Assembly: GCA_003531585.1 (NCBI GenBank)
Contig: DQFX01000012.1
Coordinates: 1 to 64,000 of the forward strand
Source: Oscillospiraceae bacterium
Lineage (GTDB): Bacteria; Bacillota; Clostridia; Oscillospirales; Ruminococcaceae
Reading direction: 5' to 3'
DNA: 64,000 nucleotides
This document shows, piece after piece, positions 41,617-49,911 of the stretch. Numbering within the stretch: position 1 is the first letter of the stretch; the number at the start of each line of letters is the position of its first letter. The notes beneath the pieces were generated by a model. That model saw only the letters and a program-made list of their open reading frames with translations. It had not been told where the DNA came from and ran no database searches. The position numbers and the translations under genes are program-made.

Positions 41617-42168
41617 TTACCTCTTGTCACTCTTGTGGTATATTTTTCCCATCGCGCCGTCGTTTTCCGCAGCCTTTGCAATGAGCCTCGAAAGCTGCGA
41701 CCCGCTGGAATGTCCGTGGCATATCGCGAGGGCCACCGCGTCCGCAGTGTCGTCGGGCTTGGGTATCGCGTCCAGACGGAGGATATTCTTCACCATCTCC
41801 TGCACCTGGTGCTTCTCAGCCTTGCCGTAGCCTACGACCGCCTGCTTCACCTGCATTGGCGTGTATTCGTAGATCTCGATGTCCCGCTGCACAGCCGTCA
41901 GCAGGATTATCCCGCGCGCCTGCGCAACATCGATTCCGGTGGTCTTGTTGTTGGTGAAATATAGCTTCTCAATGGACATGCAGTCCGGCTTGAACATATC
42001 GAGCACGGTGCACATGTCGTCGTAGATCTCCATGAGGCGGCGGTCGAAGCTGGTTCCGGCGGCGGTGGTTATCGCGCCGTAGTTCACCACGGAGAACCGC
42101 GTTTTCTCATAGTCTAGAACTCCATACCCAACGATGGCGTAGCCCGGGTCGATACCGATAATCCTCAT
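41617..42168 (-). CDS. ruvC: Crossover junction endodeoxyribonuclease RuvC
   Basis: The 183-residue protein opens with the catalytic strand RIIGIDPGYAIVGYGV (Asp near 6). Other acidic residues sit in SIEKLYF (Glu near 67) and in PDDTADAVALAICH near 140. It cuts Holliday junctions bound by RuvAB. Its ATG overlaps the stop of the upstream radical SAM gene (ATGA), indicating translational coupling. Confidence 0.96.
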   Translation of the reverse strand: MRIIGIDPGYAIVGYGVLDYEKTRFSVVNYGAITTAAGTSFDRRLMEIYDDMCTVLDMFKPDCMSIEKLYFTNNKTTGIDVAQARGIILLTAVQRDIEIYEYTPMQVKQAVVGYGKAEKHQVQEMVKNILRLDAIPKPDDTADAVALAICHGHSSGSQLSRLIAKAAENDGAMGKIYHKSDKR

Positions 42169-42782
42169 GTGTAGCTTTCGTTGTCGGTGATGTACTCGCG
42201 CACTCTGAGCGGTATTCCCATGCTGTCAGCAAGCTGCTGGCAGCGGTCGATCTCGTCCTTTGTGATAACGTCGACAACGGTGAACTTCACCTGAACGCCC
42301 ATATTCTTCATATCCCGGGCGAAATCAAGCATAGCCTGGAACGCCGGCTCGCCGAAATGCGGCCTCGTTACCTCGTTGTAGCGCTTCGCGTCCGGGGCGT
42401 TGAGGCTGATGGAAGCCACGTCGATAAGTCCGCGGAACTGCTCAATATCGAATTTCGGATGGATCATGCGGACAAGTCCGTTTGTGTTAAGGCGTATCTT
42501 CATATCAGAGTGCTCCCGGATATACTGCGCAGTCTTAACGAGCATGTCCGCGCGGACGGTAGGCTCGCCGTAGCCGCAGAATATCGCGTGCGTGCAGCCG
42601 GTCTTATCGAATTTTTCGTATGCATCCACGATCTCCTCGAAGGAAGGCTCGTGCTCCAGCCACAGGCTGCCGTTATCCTTCACGGAATCGGAGTTGTTCC
42701 GCAGGCAGAACACGCAGTCGCAGGGACAGCCGTTAGTTATGTTAATATACATCTGACCGTCGAATTTGTAAAATATAGTCAT
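42165..42782 (-). CDS. Radical SAM protein of the TatD-associated type
   Basis: The ATG at 42782 follows AGAGGTG and gives 205 residues; an upstream TTG is weaker. The cluster motif CPCDCVFC gives the C-x3-C-x2-C ligand set of radical SAM enzymes, here near residues 19-26, followed by GYGEPTVR and RLNTNGL. The product resembles the short radical SAM family usually found next to tatD. No tatD is next to it in this window; instead it is translationally coupled to ruvC. The reaction is unknown. Confidence 0.85.
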   Translation of the reverse strand: MTIFYKFDGQMYINITNGCPCDCVFCLRNNSDSVKDNGSLWLEHEPSFEEIVDAYEKFDKTGCTHAIFCGYGEPTVRADMLVKTAQYIREHSDMKIRLNTNGLVRMIHPKFDIEQFRGLIDVASISLNAPDAKRYNEVTRPHFGEPAFQAMLDFARDMKNMGVQVKFTVVDVITKDEIDRCQQLADSMGIPLRVREYITDNESYT

Positions 42783-42817
42783 TAAAAAAACACCTCTTGA
42801 ATACAAATATTCATTTT

Positions 42818-42846
42818 ATTATACCACTATATCGGGTATTTGTCAA
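42818..42846 (-). promoter_or_regulatory. Consensus SigA promoter upstream of the radical SAM-ruv run
   Basis: TTGACA (42841-42846), 17 bases and TATAAT (42818-42823) on the minus strand, both boxes perfect. No similarly strong promoter was noticed in the gaps between following genes down to 26946, though I did not screen gene interiors. Confidence 0.9.
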
Positions 42847-42875
42847 TGAAAATCAGGTGACATTTTGCGGAACAG

Positions 42876-42904
42876 AAAAAAGGAGCCGTAAAAATTACAG
42901 CTCC
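42876..42904 (-). terminator. Intrinsic terminator after the iron-sulfur protein gene
   Basis: GGAGCTGTAA and TTACGGCTCC pair over 10 bp (one G-U) on the minus strand with a 3-base T-rich loop and a TTTTTT tail. Confidence 0.9.
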
Positions 42905-42942
42905 AGATCCAAAATATATCGGGCGAAAGCCGATACCACAAA

Positions 42943-43644
42943 TCAATCTATTACCTGTCCGTCGGTGGTGATGATATCCACCTTCACCGGGATATACTTG
43001 CCAGAAGCGGCGACTGCGCGGTTTACGGCGTTTTCTATACCTCCGCAGCAGGGTACTTCCATGCGCGCTACCGTAATGCTCCGGATATCGTTGGCGCGGA
43101 TTATCCCGCCCAGTTTCTCAGCATAGTCGGCGTCGTCCAGCTTGGGGCAGCCGATGAGGGTAACTCTGCCTTTGATGTACCTGCGGTGGAAATCTCCGTA
43201 GGCGTAGGCGGTGCAGTCGGCGGCGATAAGCAGGTCGCAGCCCCTGAAATAGGGAGCCTGCACTCCCGCAAGCTTGATCTGAACCGGCCACTGGCTGAGC
43301 ATGCTCGGAACCGCGCCCTCTGCCGGAGCTGTTCTCGGCTTCATCTGAGCCATTCTCATTCCGGGGCAGCCGGTAAATTTCGTAGCCTCCTGGGCGGGCT
43401 TCTTCTGGGACTCGATGTGGCGCTTTACAGCCTCCTCGTCAAACTCGGGAGCCTCGCGCTGAACAAAGCTTATCGCGTTCATCGGACAGGCGGGCAGGCA
43501 GTTGCCGAGTCCGTCGCAGAAATCCTCGCGAAGCAGCTTCGCCTTGCCGCCGACTATGCCTATAGCGGCTTCCTTGCAGGCGTTGGCGCAGAGTCCGCAG
43601 CCGTTGCACTTTTCTTCATCTATATGTATTATCTGTCTTACCAT
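42943..43644 (-). CDS. 4Fe-4S dicluster ferredoxin-like iron-sulfur protein
   Basis: The 233-residue protein begins with a ferredoxin domain: cluster one CNGCGLCANAC (residues 14-24), and a second set CDGLGNCLPACP (43-54). A linker with a CPGM motif leads to a C-terminal domain with GCDLLIAADCTAYAYG, IGCPKLDD and VPCCGGIENAV, whose Cys residues could hold a further metal or catalyse a redox step. Such proteins are common in Clostridia as electron carriers of unknown partner. It is monocistronic, with a promoter and a terminator of its own. Confidence 0.88.
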   Translation of the reverse strand: MVRQIIHIDEEKCNGCGLCANACKEAAIGIVGGKAKLLREDFCDGLGNCLPACPMNAISFVQREAPEFDEEAVKRHIESQKKPAQEATKFTGCPGMRMAQMKPRTAPAEGAVPSMLSQWPVQIKLAGVQAPYFRGCDLLIAADCTAYAYGDFHRRYIKGRVTLIGCPKLDDADYAEKLGGIIRANDIRSITVARMEVPCCGGIENAVNRAVAASGKYIPVKVDIITTDGQVID

Positions 43645-43691
43645 GTTAAATGCTCCATTTCCTGAATAATTGCGGTTTTTAACCTGTCTAT

Positions 43692-43720
43692 ATGATACTA
43701 TACCCCGCCGGAAAAGTCAA
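43692..43720 (-). promoter_or_regulatory. SigA-type promoter of the iron-sulfur protein gene
   Basis: TTGACT (43715-43720), 17 bases and TATCAT (43692-43697) on the minus strand, about 48 bases before the start. Confidence 0.75.
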
Positions 43721-43846
43721 TAGAAGTTTAAGCCACCGCTGGTATTTCTTGTCAAAAGCAGGACCGCGCCGTAACTTTCCAGCCCGTGTTCGTTATAATC
43801 ACCAAAACATAGGCAGATAATATTTGCAAAACCACTAAAACAAACT

Positions 43847-43885
43847 AAAAATCAGCGAGTTTCGCCGAAATCGATGATTTTTTTT
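43847..43885 (+). terminator. Terminator-like hairpin with T-run in the divergent intergenic region
   Basis: AAAAATCA pairs with TGATTTTT, with a further imperfect inner stem, and eight T follow on the plus strand. No plus-strand gene lies upstream. It may end a short unannotated RNA that starts near a TATAAT at about 43793. The rest of 43721-43894 shows no gene. Confidence 0.4.
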
Positions 43886-43894
43886 CAATCCCGC

Positions 43895-43923
43895 TTGACA
43901 GGCTGTGTAATATGTGTTACAAT
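43895..43923 (+). promoter_or_regulatory. SigA-type promoter of the 89-residue protein gene
   Basis: TTGACA (43895-43900), 17 bases and TACAAT (43918-43923), 54 bases upstream of the start at 43978. Confidence 0.85.
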
Positions 43924-43977
43924 TACTGTTGTAAATTCTGACGATATTCGCAGACATAACAAAGGAGGACACGAAAA

Positions 43978-44247
43978 ATGGGGGAAATCCATGTTGGTGA
44001 TAAGGTCGTTGTAAGACTCAAGGAGTATTTCAGCGGCGAAGGCAACATAAGACCTCTGGTACAGGGCGAGGTCAAGTTCGTAAACACCACAGCGAACTTT
44101 GCCGTTGTGGACGTAGGCAACTACCGCGTAAGCTACTGGCTCAACGAGATCAGCGAGTTCAACGAGAACGAGTACGAATTCACCAGCCGCAACCGCGTAA
44201 AGCGCACTTCCATCTCCACTTCTCCCGAGGAGACCGAGCAGCTTTGA
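43978..44247 (+). CDS. Unknown small protein, 89 residues
   Basis: ATG follows AAAGGAGGACACGAAAA, a strong ribosome binding site. The product is predicted all-beta: VGDKVVVRLKEYF, then VQGEVKFVNTTANFAVVDVGNYRVSYWL, which resembles an SH3-like or KOW-type barrel, and ends in a charged, Ser/Thr-rich tail. I do not recognise the family. It has its own promoter and terminator and is one of the few plus-strand genes in the left 60 kb. Confidence 0.8.
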   Translation: MGEIHVGDKVVVRLKEYFSGEGNIRPLVQGEVKFVNTTANFAVVDVGNYRVSYWLNEISEFNENEYEFTSRNRVKRTSISTSPEETEQL

Positions 44248-44263
44248 TAACCGCGAATAACAA

Positions 44264-44295
44264 ACACCGGACAGCATGACTGCCCGGTGTTTTTT
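44264..44295 (+). terminator. Intrinsic terminator of the 89-residue protein gene
   Basis: ACACCGGACAG pairs with CTGCCCGGTGT (one mismatch) and is followed by six T on the plus strand. Confidence 0.92.
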
Positions 44296-44300
44296 CATGC

Positions 44301-44332
44301 AAAAACCGCTGACAGCCTGACTGCCAGCGGTT
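44301..44332 (-). terminator. Intrinsic terminator for the opposing 94-residue protein gene
   Basis: AACCGCTGGCAG and CTGTCAGCGGTT form an 11-12 bp stem with TTTTT on the minus strand. It abuts the opposite-strand terminator, insulating the convergent genes. Confidence 0.9.
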
Positions 44333-44337
44333 AATTA

Positions 44338-44622
44338 TCATGCCCCGAAAAGCTCCTTGGTGAGCCATACGTGCGCAGTATCAAGCGCTTCGTAAAGGCT
44401 GTTCATCTCGCCCTTTCTGATCTTTGCAAGATCCTCCGGGGTAGGAGACGTGGGGATCATCTGAACCATGACCTTGGTAGGTATCTCGGCGTCCTTGTAT
44501 TTCTCGCTCTCGCGGATAGTAAGCTTGGTGACGAACCTGTCGCCCATGCTTCCGTAGTAAATCTCGTTTCCGCTTCTCACCATCGGGAATCCACGGTAGT
44601 AAATAAAGTTACTTTCAGCCAT
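44338..44622 (-). CDS. Unknown conserved small protein, 94 residues
   Basis: The start is the ATG at 44622 after GGAGGTAATTACA; the frame is open to 44658 but that extension has no ribosome binding site. The product is MAESNFIYYRGFPMVR..., with a beta-rich first half (GNEIYYGSMGDRFVTKLTI) and a helical end with SLYEALDTAHVWLTKELFG. I do not recognise the family. It may be the last gene after the ABC-type unit, or independent. Confidence 0.75.
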   Translation of the reverse strand: MAESNFIYYRGFPMVRSGNEIYYGSMGDRFVTKLTIRESEKYKDAEIPTKVMVQMIPTSPTPEDLAKIRKGEMNSLYEALDTAHVWLTKELFGA

Positions 44623-44668
44623 TGTAATTACCTCCATATATAAAAGTTTATTTAACACGGTCAGGAAA

Positions 44669-44685
44669 CGCGGCAGGAAGCCGCG
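44669..44685 (-). other. Perfect hairpin between DUF4340 gene and the 94-residue protein gene
   Basis: CGCGGC-TTCCT-GCCGCG is a perfect 6-bp stem, followed on the minus strand by TTTCC. It may be a weak terminator after the ABC unit. Confidence 0.45.
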
Positions 44686-44706
44686 CTCCGTTCTGCTGGA
44701 TCTCCG

Positions 44707-46323
44707 TTACCAGTTAAGCTCGATGTCGCCGCCGTTCAGCAGGGCGTCAAGGTTGCTGAGCAGCCTGTCAGTGTAGACCTGGCGCACCTTGTAGAGCACG
44801 TCGCCGTTTACGCGCACAATGCTCTTGCGGTCGTCGGACTTGTAGAACTCCAGCACGTCGCTGCTTCTGCCGTAGGTGTCGTAATACTCGCTGCGGTAGT
44901 CGAACTGCACCTTGATGTAAGGCTCGTAGTCCGCTTCATCGAAGAACAGCTCCTCGCCCATCGAGGTTATAAGGTGCTGATAGAAGCTCTTGAACCTGGT
45001 ATCGTCCAGCGCCTCCCCGTTGTAACGGAAAGTATGGTTGTCAGCGTCGCCTTCAATGGTAAATACGTATTCACCGTCCGGAGTTGACACGGTCAGCTTG
45101 TCTACTGTATAGATGTACGGCGAGATAGGTCTGCGGGACATGATATCCTGAACGCTGAAGGTGTACCACGGCGCATTCGAGGTGCTGATAGCATAAATAA
45201 GTCTGTCGCCCTCGAACATAGCGTAGTACCCGGTCACGGAAGAAAGGCTTCCTTCGTCGGAATCGTCGCTGGACTCCCTTATCTCGCTGCCGAGAAGCAG
45301 CACGCGCGCCTTGCCGCCGTACTTGAAGCTGATGCGGCAGTAGGGGTCGTCAAGACCCGCCGCTGCAAGCTCCTCGTCGGTGGGGTCGATATACTGGCAG
45401 GAAGCCGCGCTGAGCGCGTACAGCCCGTAGCAGATCGTCTGACCGCTTGTCGTGTCAAGCTCCGCGGTTATCGGGGAGGTTATGCGGTGGGAGTTGAACG
45501 TGGTCACAACGGAATCCTCGTCCTCCGCCTCCGCCGCAACATCGAACATATATTCGATCTCAACCGGCTCGCTGAGGTCCTTGCGCTCGATGGTAAGGTA
45601 CTCAAGCTCCTGCGGGTTGTTGGAATCGTAAGCGTCGGTAAGAACCAGGCTCACGAAATCCTTGATATCATAGAACGCACTGCCGGTGCTGTAGTAGCTT
45701 ACCTCCATAACATCGCTGCTGCCCTTAACGCAGCAGTATACATAGTTGGAAGCCGCCGGGTTCCGGATACCGAAGCAGATCTCGTTAGAGGTCCCGTCGT
45801 CGAACGTTACCTTAACGGTGGAAAGCGGCTCTGCAAGCCCGTACTTCTCAAGATCGGAAGCGCTCTCCTCTACCATCGAGGAAGCGGAAAGCCCCGCCAT
45901 GCTGCGCACGAACGCGCCTATAGTGGAATCGTTGCGGCTTATGCCGTCAAGCTCCGGGCTTGTCCAGTAGTACTGCGTGGCGGTGCTGACGTTTCCGTCG
46001 TCGTCCGTGGAAGAAACCTCCCTGGAAGCGCGGTCGAACGAGAAGCTGCCGGTCTGGTTGGAGACCTCCAGCTTCAGCACATTCTCCTGCTCGCAGCTGT
46101 TTATAACAACTTTTTCGTCGGCTCCGGAAGAAGCTGAGCTGCCGTCGTCAGCAGCCGCCGAGGACTCGGAGGTCCCTGCCTCCCCGGAAACAGCGGAGGC
46201 GTCCCCGGAATTGCCGCTGTCCTTCGGGCTGGTCATGACCAGCACCAGAAGCACCGCGCCCAGCACGAGGAGTACAGCCGCCGCAATGATAACGGTCTTT
46301 GTGGTTTTAGAAAGCTTCGCCAT
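44707..46323 (-). CDS. DUF4340 domain protein of a Gld-like ABC system
   Basis: The 538-residue protein has an N-terminal membrane helix (about 8-28), a Ser/Ala/Asp-rich linker (35-70) and a large extracytoplasmic region with repeated DUF4340 units: VVINSCEQENVLKLEV, SDLEKYGLAEPLSTVKVTFDDG (near 160), and later LTVSTPDGEYVFTIEGD. DUF4340 proteins accompany GldA/F/G transporters. It starts directly after the stop of the GldG-like gene, with no gap. The function is unknown; an accessory periplasmic or wall-facing subunit is likely. Confidence 0.85.
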   Translation of the reverse strand: MAKLSKTTKTVIIAAAVLLVLGAVLLVLVMTSPKDSGNSGDASAVSGEAGTSESSAAADDGSSASSGADEKVVINSCEQENVLKLEVSNQTGSFSFDRASREVSSTDDDGNVSTATQYYWTSPELDGISRNDSTIGAFVRSMAGLSASSMVEESASDLEKYGLAEPLSTVKVTFDDGTSNEICFGIRNPAASNYVYCCVKGSSDVMEVSYYSTGSAFYDIKDFVSLVLTDAYDSNNPQELEYLTIERKDLSEPVEIEYMFDVAAEAEDEDSVVTTFNSHRITSPITAELDTTSGQTICYGLYALSAASCQYIDPTDEELAAAGLDDPYCRISFKYGGKARVLLLGSEIRESSDDSDEGSLSSVTGYYAMFEGDRLIYAISTSNAPWYTFSVQDIMSRRPISPYIYTVDKLTVSTPDGEYVFTIEGDADNHTFRYNGEALDDTRFKSFYQHLITSMGEELFFDEADYEPYIKVQFDYRSEYYDTYGRSSDVLEFYKSDDRKSIVRVNGDVLYKVRQVYTDRLLSNLDALLNGGDIELNW

Positions 46324-48039
46324 TTATCTGTGCCTCCTGCGCACCCAGATAACTACACCGGCTACGATAACTACTACCGGCACGATGATACACAGAACTA
46401 CAGCAAGTATATTCGCGTTGCCCTGGTTTACCTCAAAGCCGACGCTGCTGAACGACTTTGCCGTGATAGTGATACCCTCGGTCTTGCCGGAGATATAGTT
46501 GAACATGTTTATCATGAAGTCCTGGTTGTTGGAGTTCGCATAGCTCATGAACATGCTGTTGCATATCATGTCAGAACCGAACGCCACAACTCTGGTGACT
46601 TCCTGAGTATTGCTGTGAACCTTGTACGCTGCAACAGCGTCGTTGAAGGAGCCGGATTCTGCGCCGGACTTGTCGAATTCATCGTCGGAAAGGGTGCTTA
46701 TCGGGCGGAGGTAAGCTCCGTCGTAGCTCTTTATCAGAACCTTCTGCTCAATGCTGCCCTTTGTTCCGCCCTCCCAGAGCTGCTGAACCGGACGTATATA
46801 CGCGTCGTAGGTGATGAGGCTGCTTCCGTAAGCGCTGCCGGCGTAGTCGGTATCCTGGATCTGCTGGAGATGTACATACTCCATGTTGCCGTAGGAATAC
46901 TCGGTGTTGCTCTGGAGCACAAGGCTGTCGCCGATGGATATACCCCACTCCGCAAGGAAGGACGCAAGGTTCTTCATGGAGGAATCTTCGGGGTTCTCCG
47001 GCGCGTAGTCAGGCTGGCTGTAGGAAGCGAAGTAGATGAGGTTCTTGCCGAATGCGCCGCCGTTGTCAAGGAACGCGGACAGCTTTGTAAGGCTGTCGTT
47101 GTCGTAGTCCATAGAAGGCGCGTACATCACGATGTAGTCGATATCGCCGTCGACCTCAGCCACCTGCTGGAGGTTGATTGTCTCGATATCGTAGCCGTTC
47201 TTGCTGAGCAGCGAAGAAAGCGAACTGCTGTCGGCCTCGCCGAAGCCCTCGGTAAACGCAACGCGCACCGGGTCAGTGTTGGTGACGTACATTATCGCGG
47301 AAATAGCCGCCTGCTCCACGTTGCTGCCCTCGATTATCTGAGAAGCGTAGGAGCTGTTGACGTACTGGTTTACGTACTGTTCGATGTAGGTCTCGGGATA
47401 GCCGTACTGCGACAGGTTATCTCGGAACGTCGGGCAGGAGAAGTACTCGCCGGGAGTGATTATGCGGTGTCGGTTGGTATCCTTGGACTCCACCACGATA
47501 TAATTCTCGGAAAGCGTCTCGCCGTTGAATCTGGAGGTGAAATCCGGATTCTGGTCTATCTTGAGGTACTGGAGCTTGAAATGTTCGTTCTCCATAGCCA
47601 TCTTGTTGAGAAGCTCGTTGACGCTCTTATAGAAGGAGCTGCCGCCCTCGAAGCTGGATTCGGTGTTCATGACTGAGACGGTAACGTCCTTGTCAAGCCC
47701 GGCGAGGTAGTTTGTGGTGGCCTCGTCGAGGGTGTAGATACCCGTGTCGGTGAGGTCGGCGGTGGTGTCGATACGGTCGGAGATTATGCTGACGATAACG
47801 TTCAGCACTACGACTGCGGCGATGAAAAGCACCGTCAGCACGACTGCCATTGTACCGTGCTTGAGGTTGCGCTTGTTGAAGGTGTGCTTGCGCGCGGCAG
47901 GATTTCCGTTCTGTATCTCAGCCTGCTTCTTAGCGGGCTTTGCAGTTTCCTCCGGCTTGGTTTCCTCTGCGGGGGAAACGTTTTCAGCGGCAGGCGCAGT
48001 CTGCTCCTGCTCGATGTTTTCGTTATTTGATTCGTTCAT
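46324..48039 (-). CDS. GldG-family ABC-associated membrane protein
   Basis: The 571-residue protein has an acidic Pro/Glu/Ala N-terminal tail (1-50), a membrane helix (about 63-86), a long outer domain with DLTDTGIYTLDEAT (the GldG N-terminal hallmark) and DIDYIVMYAPSMDYDN, and a C-terminal helix followed by RRRHR. GldG was described as part of the gliding-motility ABC complex of Bacteroidetes; homologues in Firmicutes have no gliding context. It is co-operonic with an ABC permease and ATPase. Confidence 0.85.
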   Translation of the reverse strand: MNESNNENIEQEQTAPAAENVSPAEETKPEETAKPAKKQAEIQNGNPAARKHTFNKRNLKHGTMAVVLTVLFIAAVVVLNVIVSIISDRIDTTADLTDTGIYTLDEATTNYLAGLDKDVTVSVMNTESSFEGGSSFYKSVNELLNKMAMENEHFKLQYLKIDQNPDFTSRFNGETLSENYIVVESKDTNRHRIITPGEYFSCPTFRDNLSQYGYPETYIEQYVNQYVNSSYASQIIEGSNVEQAAISAIMYVTNTDPVRVAFTEGFGEADSSSLSSLLSKNGYDIETINLQQVAEVDGDIDYIVMYAPSMDYDNDSLTKLSAFLDNGGAFGKNLIYFASYSQPDYAPENPEDSSMKNLASFLAEWGISIGDSLVLQSNTEYSYGNMEYVHLQQIQDTDYAGSAYGSSLITYDAYIRPVQQLWEGGTKGSIEQKVLIKSYDGAYLRPISTLSDDEFDKSGAESGSFNDAVAAYKVHSNTQEVTRVVAFGSDMICNSMFMSYANSNNQDFMINMFNYISGKTEGITITAKSFSSVGFEVNQGNANILAVVLCIIVPVVVIVAGVVIWVRRRHR

Positions 48040-48055
48040 ATCTGCTCCCCCTTTC

Positions 48056-48781
48056 TCAGCTCCAGCGGCGGCGTTCGATAACGCGCATCGTAAGGAAGTT
48101 GAAAACTACTATCAGACTCAGGAAGAACAGGATATTCTTCAGGCTGAAAATGCCGGCGGTGAACTCCTGATACTTATAAAGCACCGCAAGCGCGTTGATG
48201 ATGTCCTTGAGGAACGTCACCGAAACGAAGTTTGAAATGACATCGAACAGGCACAGCAGGATATTGACGCCGATGCTGCCGATAGCCGCGATCATCTGGT
48301 TCTCGGTAAGGCTGGAAATGAAGATGCCTACGGAGATAAACACCGCGCCCATCAGCACGATGCCTGCGAAGTTGCCGAAGAACCCTGCCCAGCCGAACTC
48401 AGTACCCGTACCGGAACCGTTGACAGCCGCAGCCAGACCAAGTGCGTAGACAAACATAACTGCCGCGCCGATAAGGAAGATGAAGAACGCCGCGAGGAAT
48501 TTTCCCGCAACCAGACCGAACAGGCTCACCGGGGATGTCAGCGTGAGCTGATCCGTTTTCTGGCGCTTGTCGTCCGCCATGGTCCTCATGGTGAGTATCG
48601 GAATGAGTATCATCATTATAAAGAACATCCACAGAAAAACGTACTGCATGTCTGCGGAACCGCTGGAAAGGCAGGTTATCCACAGGAACAGCCCGGAAAA
48701 TCCGTAGAACACCGCAAGGTAAACATAGCCAAGCGGCGAAGTGAAATAGGAAGCGAACTCGCGCTTCAGAATAGCCGTCAT
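48056..48781 (-). CDS. ABC-2 type permease, GldF-like
   Basis: The 241-residue protein has six predicted membrane helices. The N-terminus MTAILKREFASYFTSPLGYVY is a typical ABC-2 permease opening, and RTMADDKRQKTDQLTLTSPV (near 75) is the usual coupling loop. It overlaps the start of the ATPase gene's 3' end by 4 bases, so the two are co-translated and form the membrane and motor parts of one exporter. Confidence 0.87.
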   Translation of the reverse strand: MTAILKREFASYFTSPLGYVYLAVFYGFSGLFLWITCLSSGSADMQYVFLWMFFIMMILIPILTMRTMADDKRQKTDQLTLTSPVSLFGLVAGKFLAAFFIFLIGAAVMFVYALGLAAAVNGSGTGTEFGWAGFFGNFAGIVLMGAVFISVGIFISSLTENQMIAAIGSIGVNILLCLFDVISNFVSVTFLKDIINALAVLYKYQEFTAGIFSLKNILFFLSLIVVFNFLTMRVIERRRWS

Positions 48782-49746
48782 CTTGCCGCACCTCCGTTGT
48801 CAATATTGCCGTAGAAATCACCGGTGGTGAGCTTGAGGAAGATCTCCTCGAGGGTAAGCTCGCTGCTTCTCATGAGCAGTATCGGATAGTTTCTCGCCGC
48901 CATGCGCTTGAATACCTCGCGGCGAATGTCGCAGCCCTCCTGGGCGTTGAGTTCATACTCGCCGATGGTCTTATCTATAGTGCGGTTGAGGTGTACCTCC
49001 ACCATCTGGGGGATCTGCTCAAGCAGCGACTTTACTTCCTTCGTCGGACCCTCTATCTGCACGGTCAGCTTGTGGTCGGCTGAGAGGTTGTGCGAAAGGT
49101 TCTCGGCGGTGTCGTTTGCAACGAGCTTTCCCTTGTCGATAACGACGATCTTGTCGCAGACCGCCTGCACCTCGGACAGGATATGCGAGGAAAGAATTAC
49201 GGTGTGGTTCTTTCCGAGCTTCTTGATGAGCGTGCGTATCTCGATTATCTGTTTCGGGTCAAGACCTACGGTCGGCTCGTCGAGTATCAGCACCTTGGGA
49301 TTCCCGACCAGCGCCTGAGCCAGACCCACACGCTGCTTGTAGCCCTTGGAAAGGTTGCGGATAACGCGTTTCTGCACGTCGGTGATCTTCACGAGGCGGC
49401 ATATCTCATCGAGATGGGAGCGCTTCGGAAGCCTGCACTTTTTCAGGTCGTACACGAAATTAAGGTACTCCATGACGGTCATGTCAAGGTACAGCGGAGG
49501 AAGCTCCGGCAGATAGCCGATGTCCTTCTTTGCGCGCACTGGATCCTCCAGGATATCGACGCCGTTGATGAGCGCCTGTCCGCCCGAGGAGGAGAGGTAG
49601 CCGGTCAGCATGTTCATCGTGGTGGACTTTCCCGCGCCGTTAGGCCCCAGGAAGCCGAGTATCTCGCTTTCACCGGCGGTGAAGCTGATACCGTCCACGG
49701 CTAATTTGCTGCCGTAGCTTTTGCTTAGATTTTTTACTTCGATCAT
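48778..49746 (-). CDS. ABC transporter ATP-binding protein, GldA-like
   Basis: The 322-residue protein has Walker A GPNGAGKST (near 37), Q-loop GYLPELPPLY, signature LSKGYKQRVGLAQAL (Lys-Gly instead of the usual Gly-Gly), Walker B VLILDEPTVGLDP and the switch His in SSHILSEV. A C-terminal domain of about 90 residues follows, as in drug or gliding exporters. It heads the four-gene unit ATPase-permease-GldG-DUF4340. Confidence 0.92.
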   Translation of the reverse strand: MIEVKNLSKSYGSKLAVDGISFTAGESEILGFLGPNGAGKSTTMNMLTGYLSSSGGQALINGVDILEDPVRAKKDIGYLPELPPLYLDMTVMEYLNFVYDLKKCRLPKRSHLDEICRLVKITDVQKRVIRNLSKGYKQRVGLAQALVGNPKVLILDEPTVGLDPKQIIEIRTLIKKLGKNHTVILSSHILSEVQAVCDKIVVIDKGKLVANDTAENLSHNLSADHKLTVQIEGPTKEVKSLLEQIPQMVEVHLNRTIDKTIGEYELNAQEGCDIRREVFKRMAARNYPILLMRSSELTLEEIFLKLTTGDFYGNIDNGGAAR

Positions 49747-49789
49747 ATTATGTCCTTTTCCGCATGTTGTTCATACGGCTGATTAGTTA

Positions 49790-49823
49790 GGGTATATATC
49801 CATAGCATACCTGACATATACCC
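49790..49823. promoter_or_regulatory. Inverted repeat upstream of the ABC unit, candidate operator
   Basis: GGGTATAT (49790-49797) and ATATACCC (49816-49823) are perfect inverted 8-mers, 18 bases apart, about 45 bases before the ATPase gene start. No convincing SigA promoter was found in this 165-base gap, so the control region is likely here but is not resolved. Confidence 0.4.
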
Positions 49824-49911
49824 GGTCATATATCAGCTTAACACACTAAAGTGATGAAAGTGTGAATCAGGCATGAATATACAGTTAAAATTGACGCGCC
49901 CGCGGCGTTTG

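Noticed and set aside
43885..44298. 137-codon minus-strand open frame
   Set aside because: It is antisense to the plus-strand 89-residue gene, which has its own promoter, ribosome binding site and terminator.
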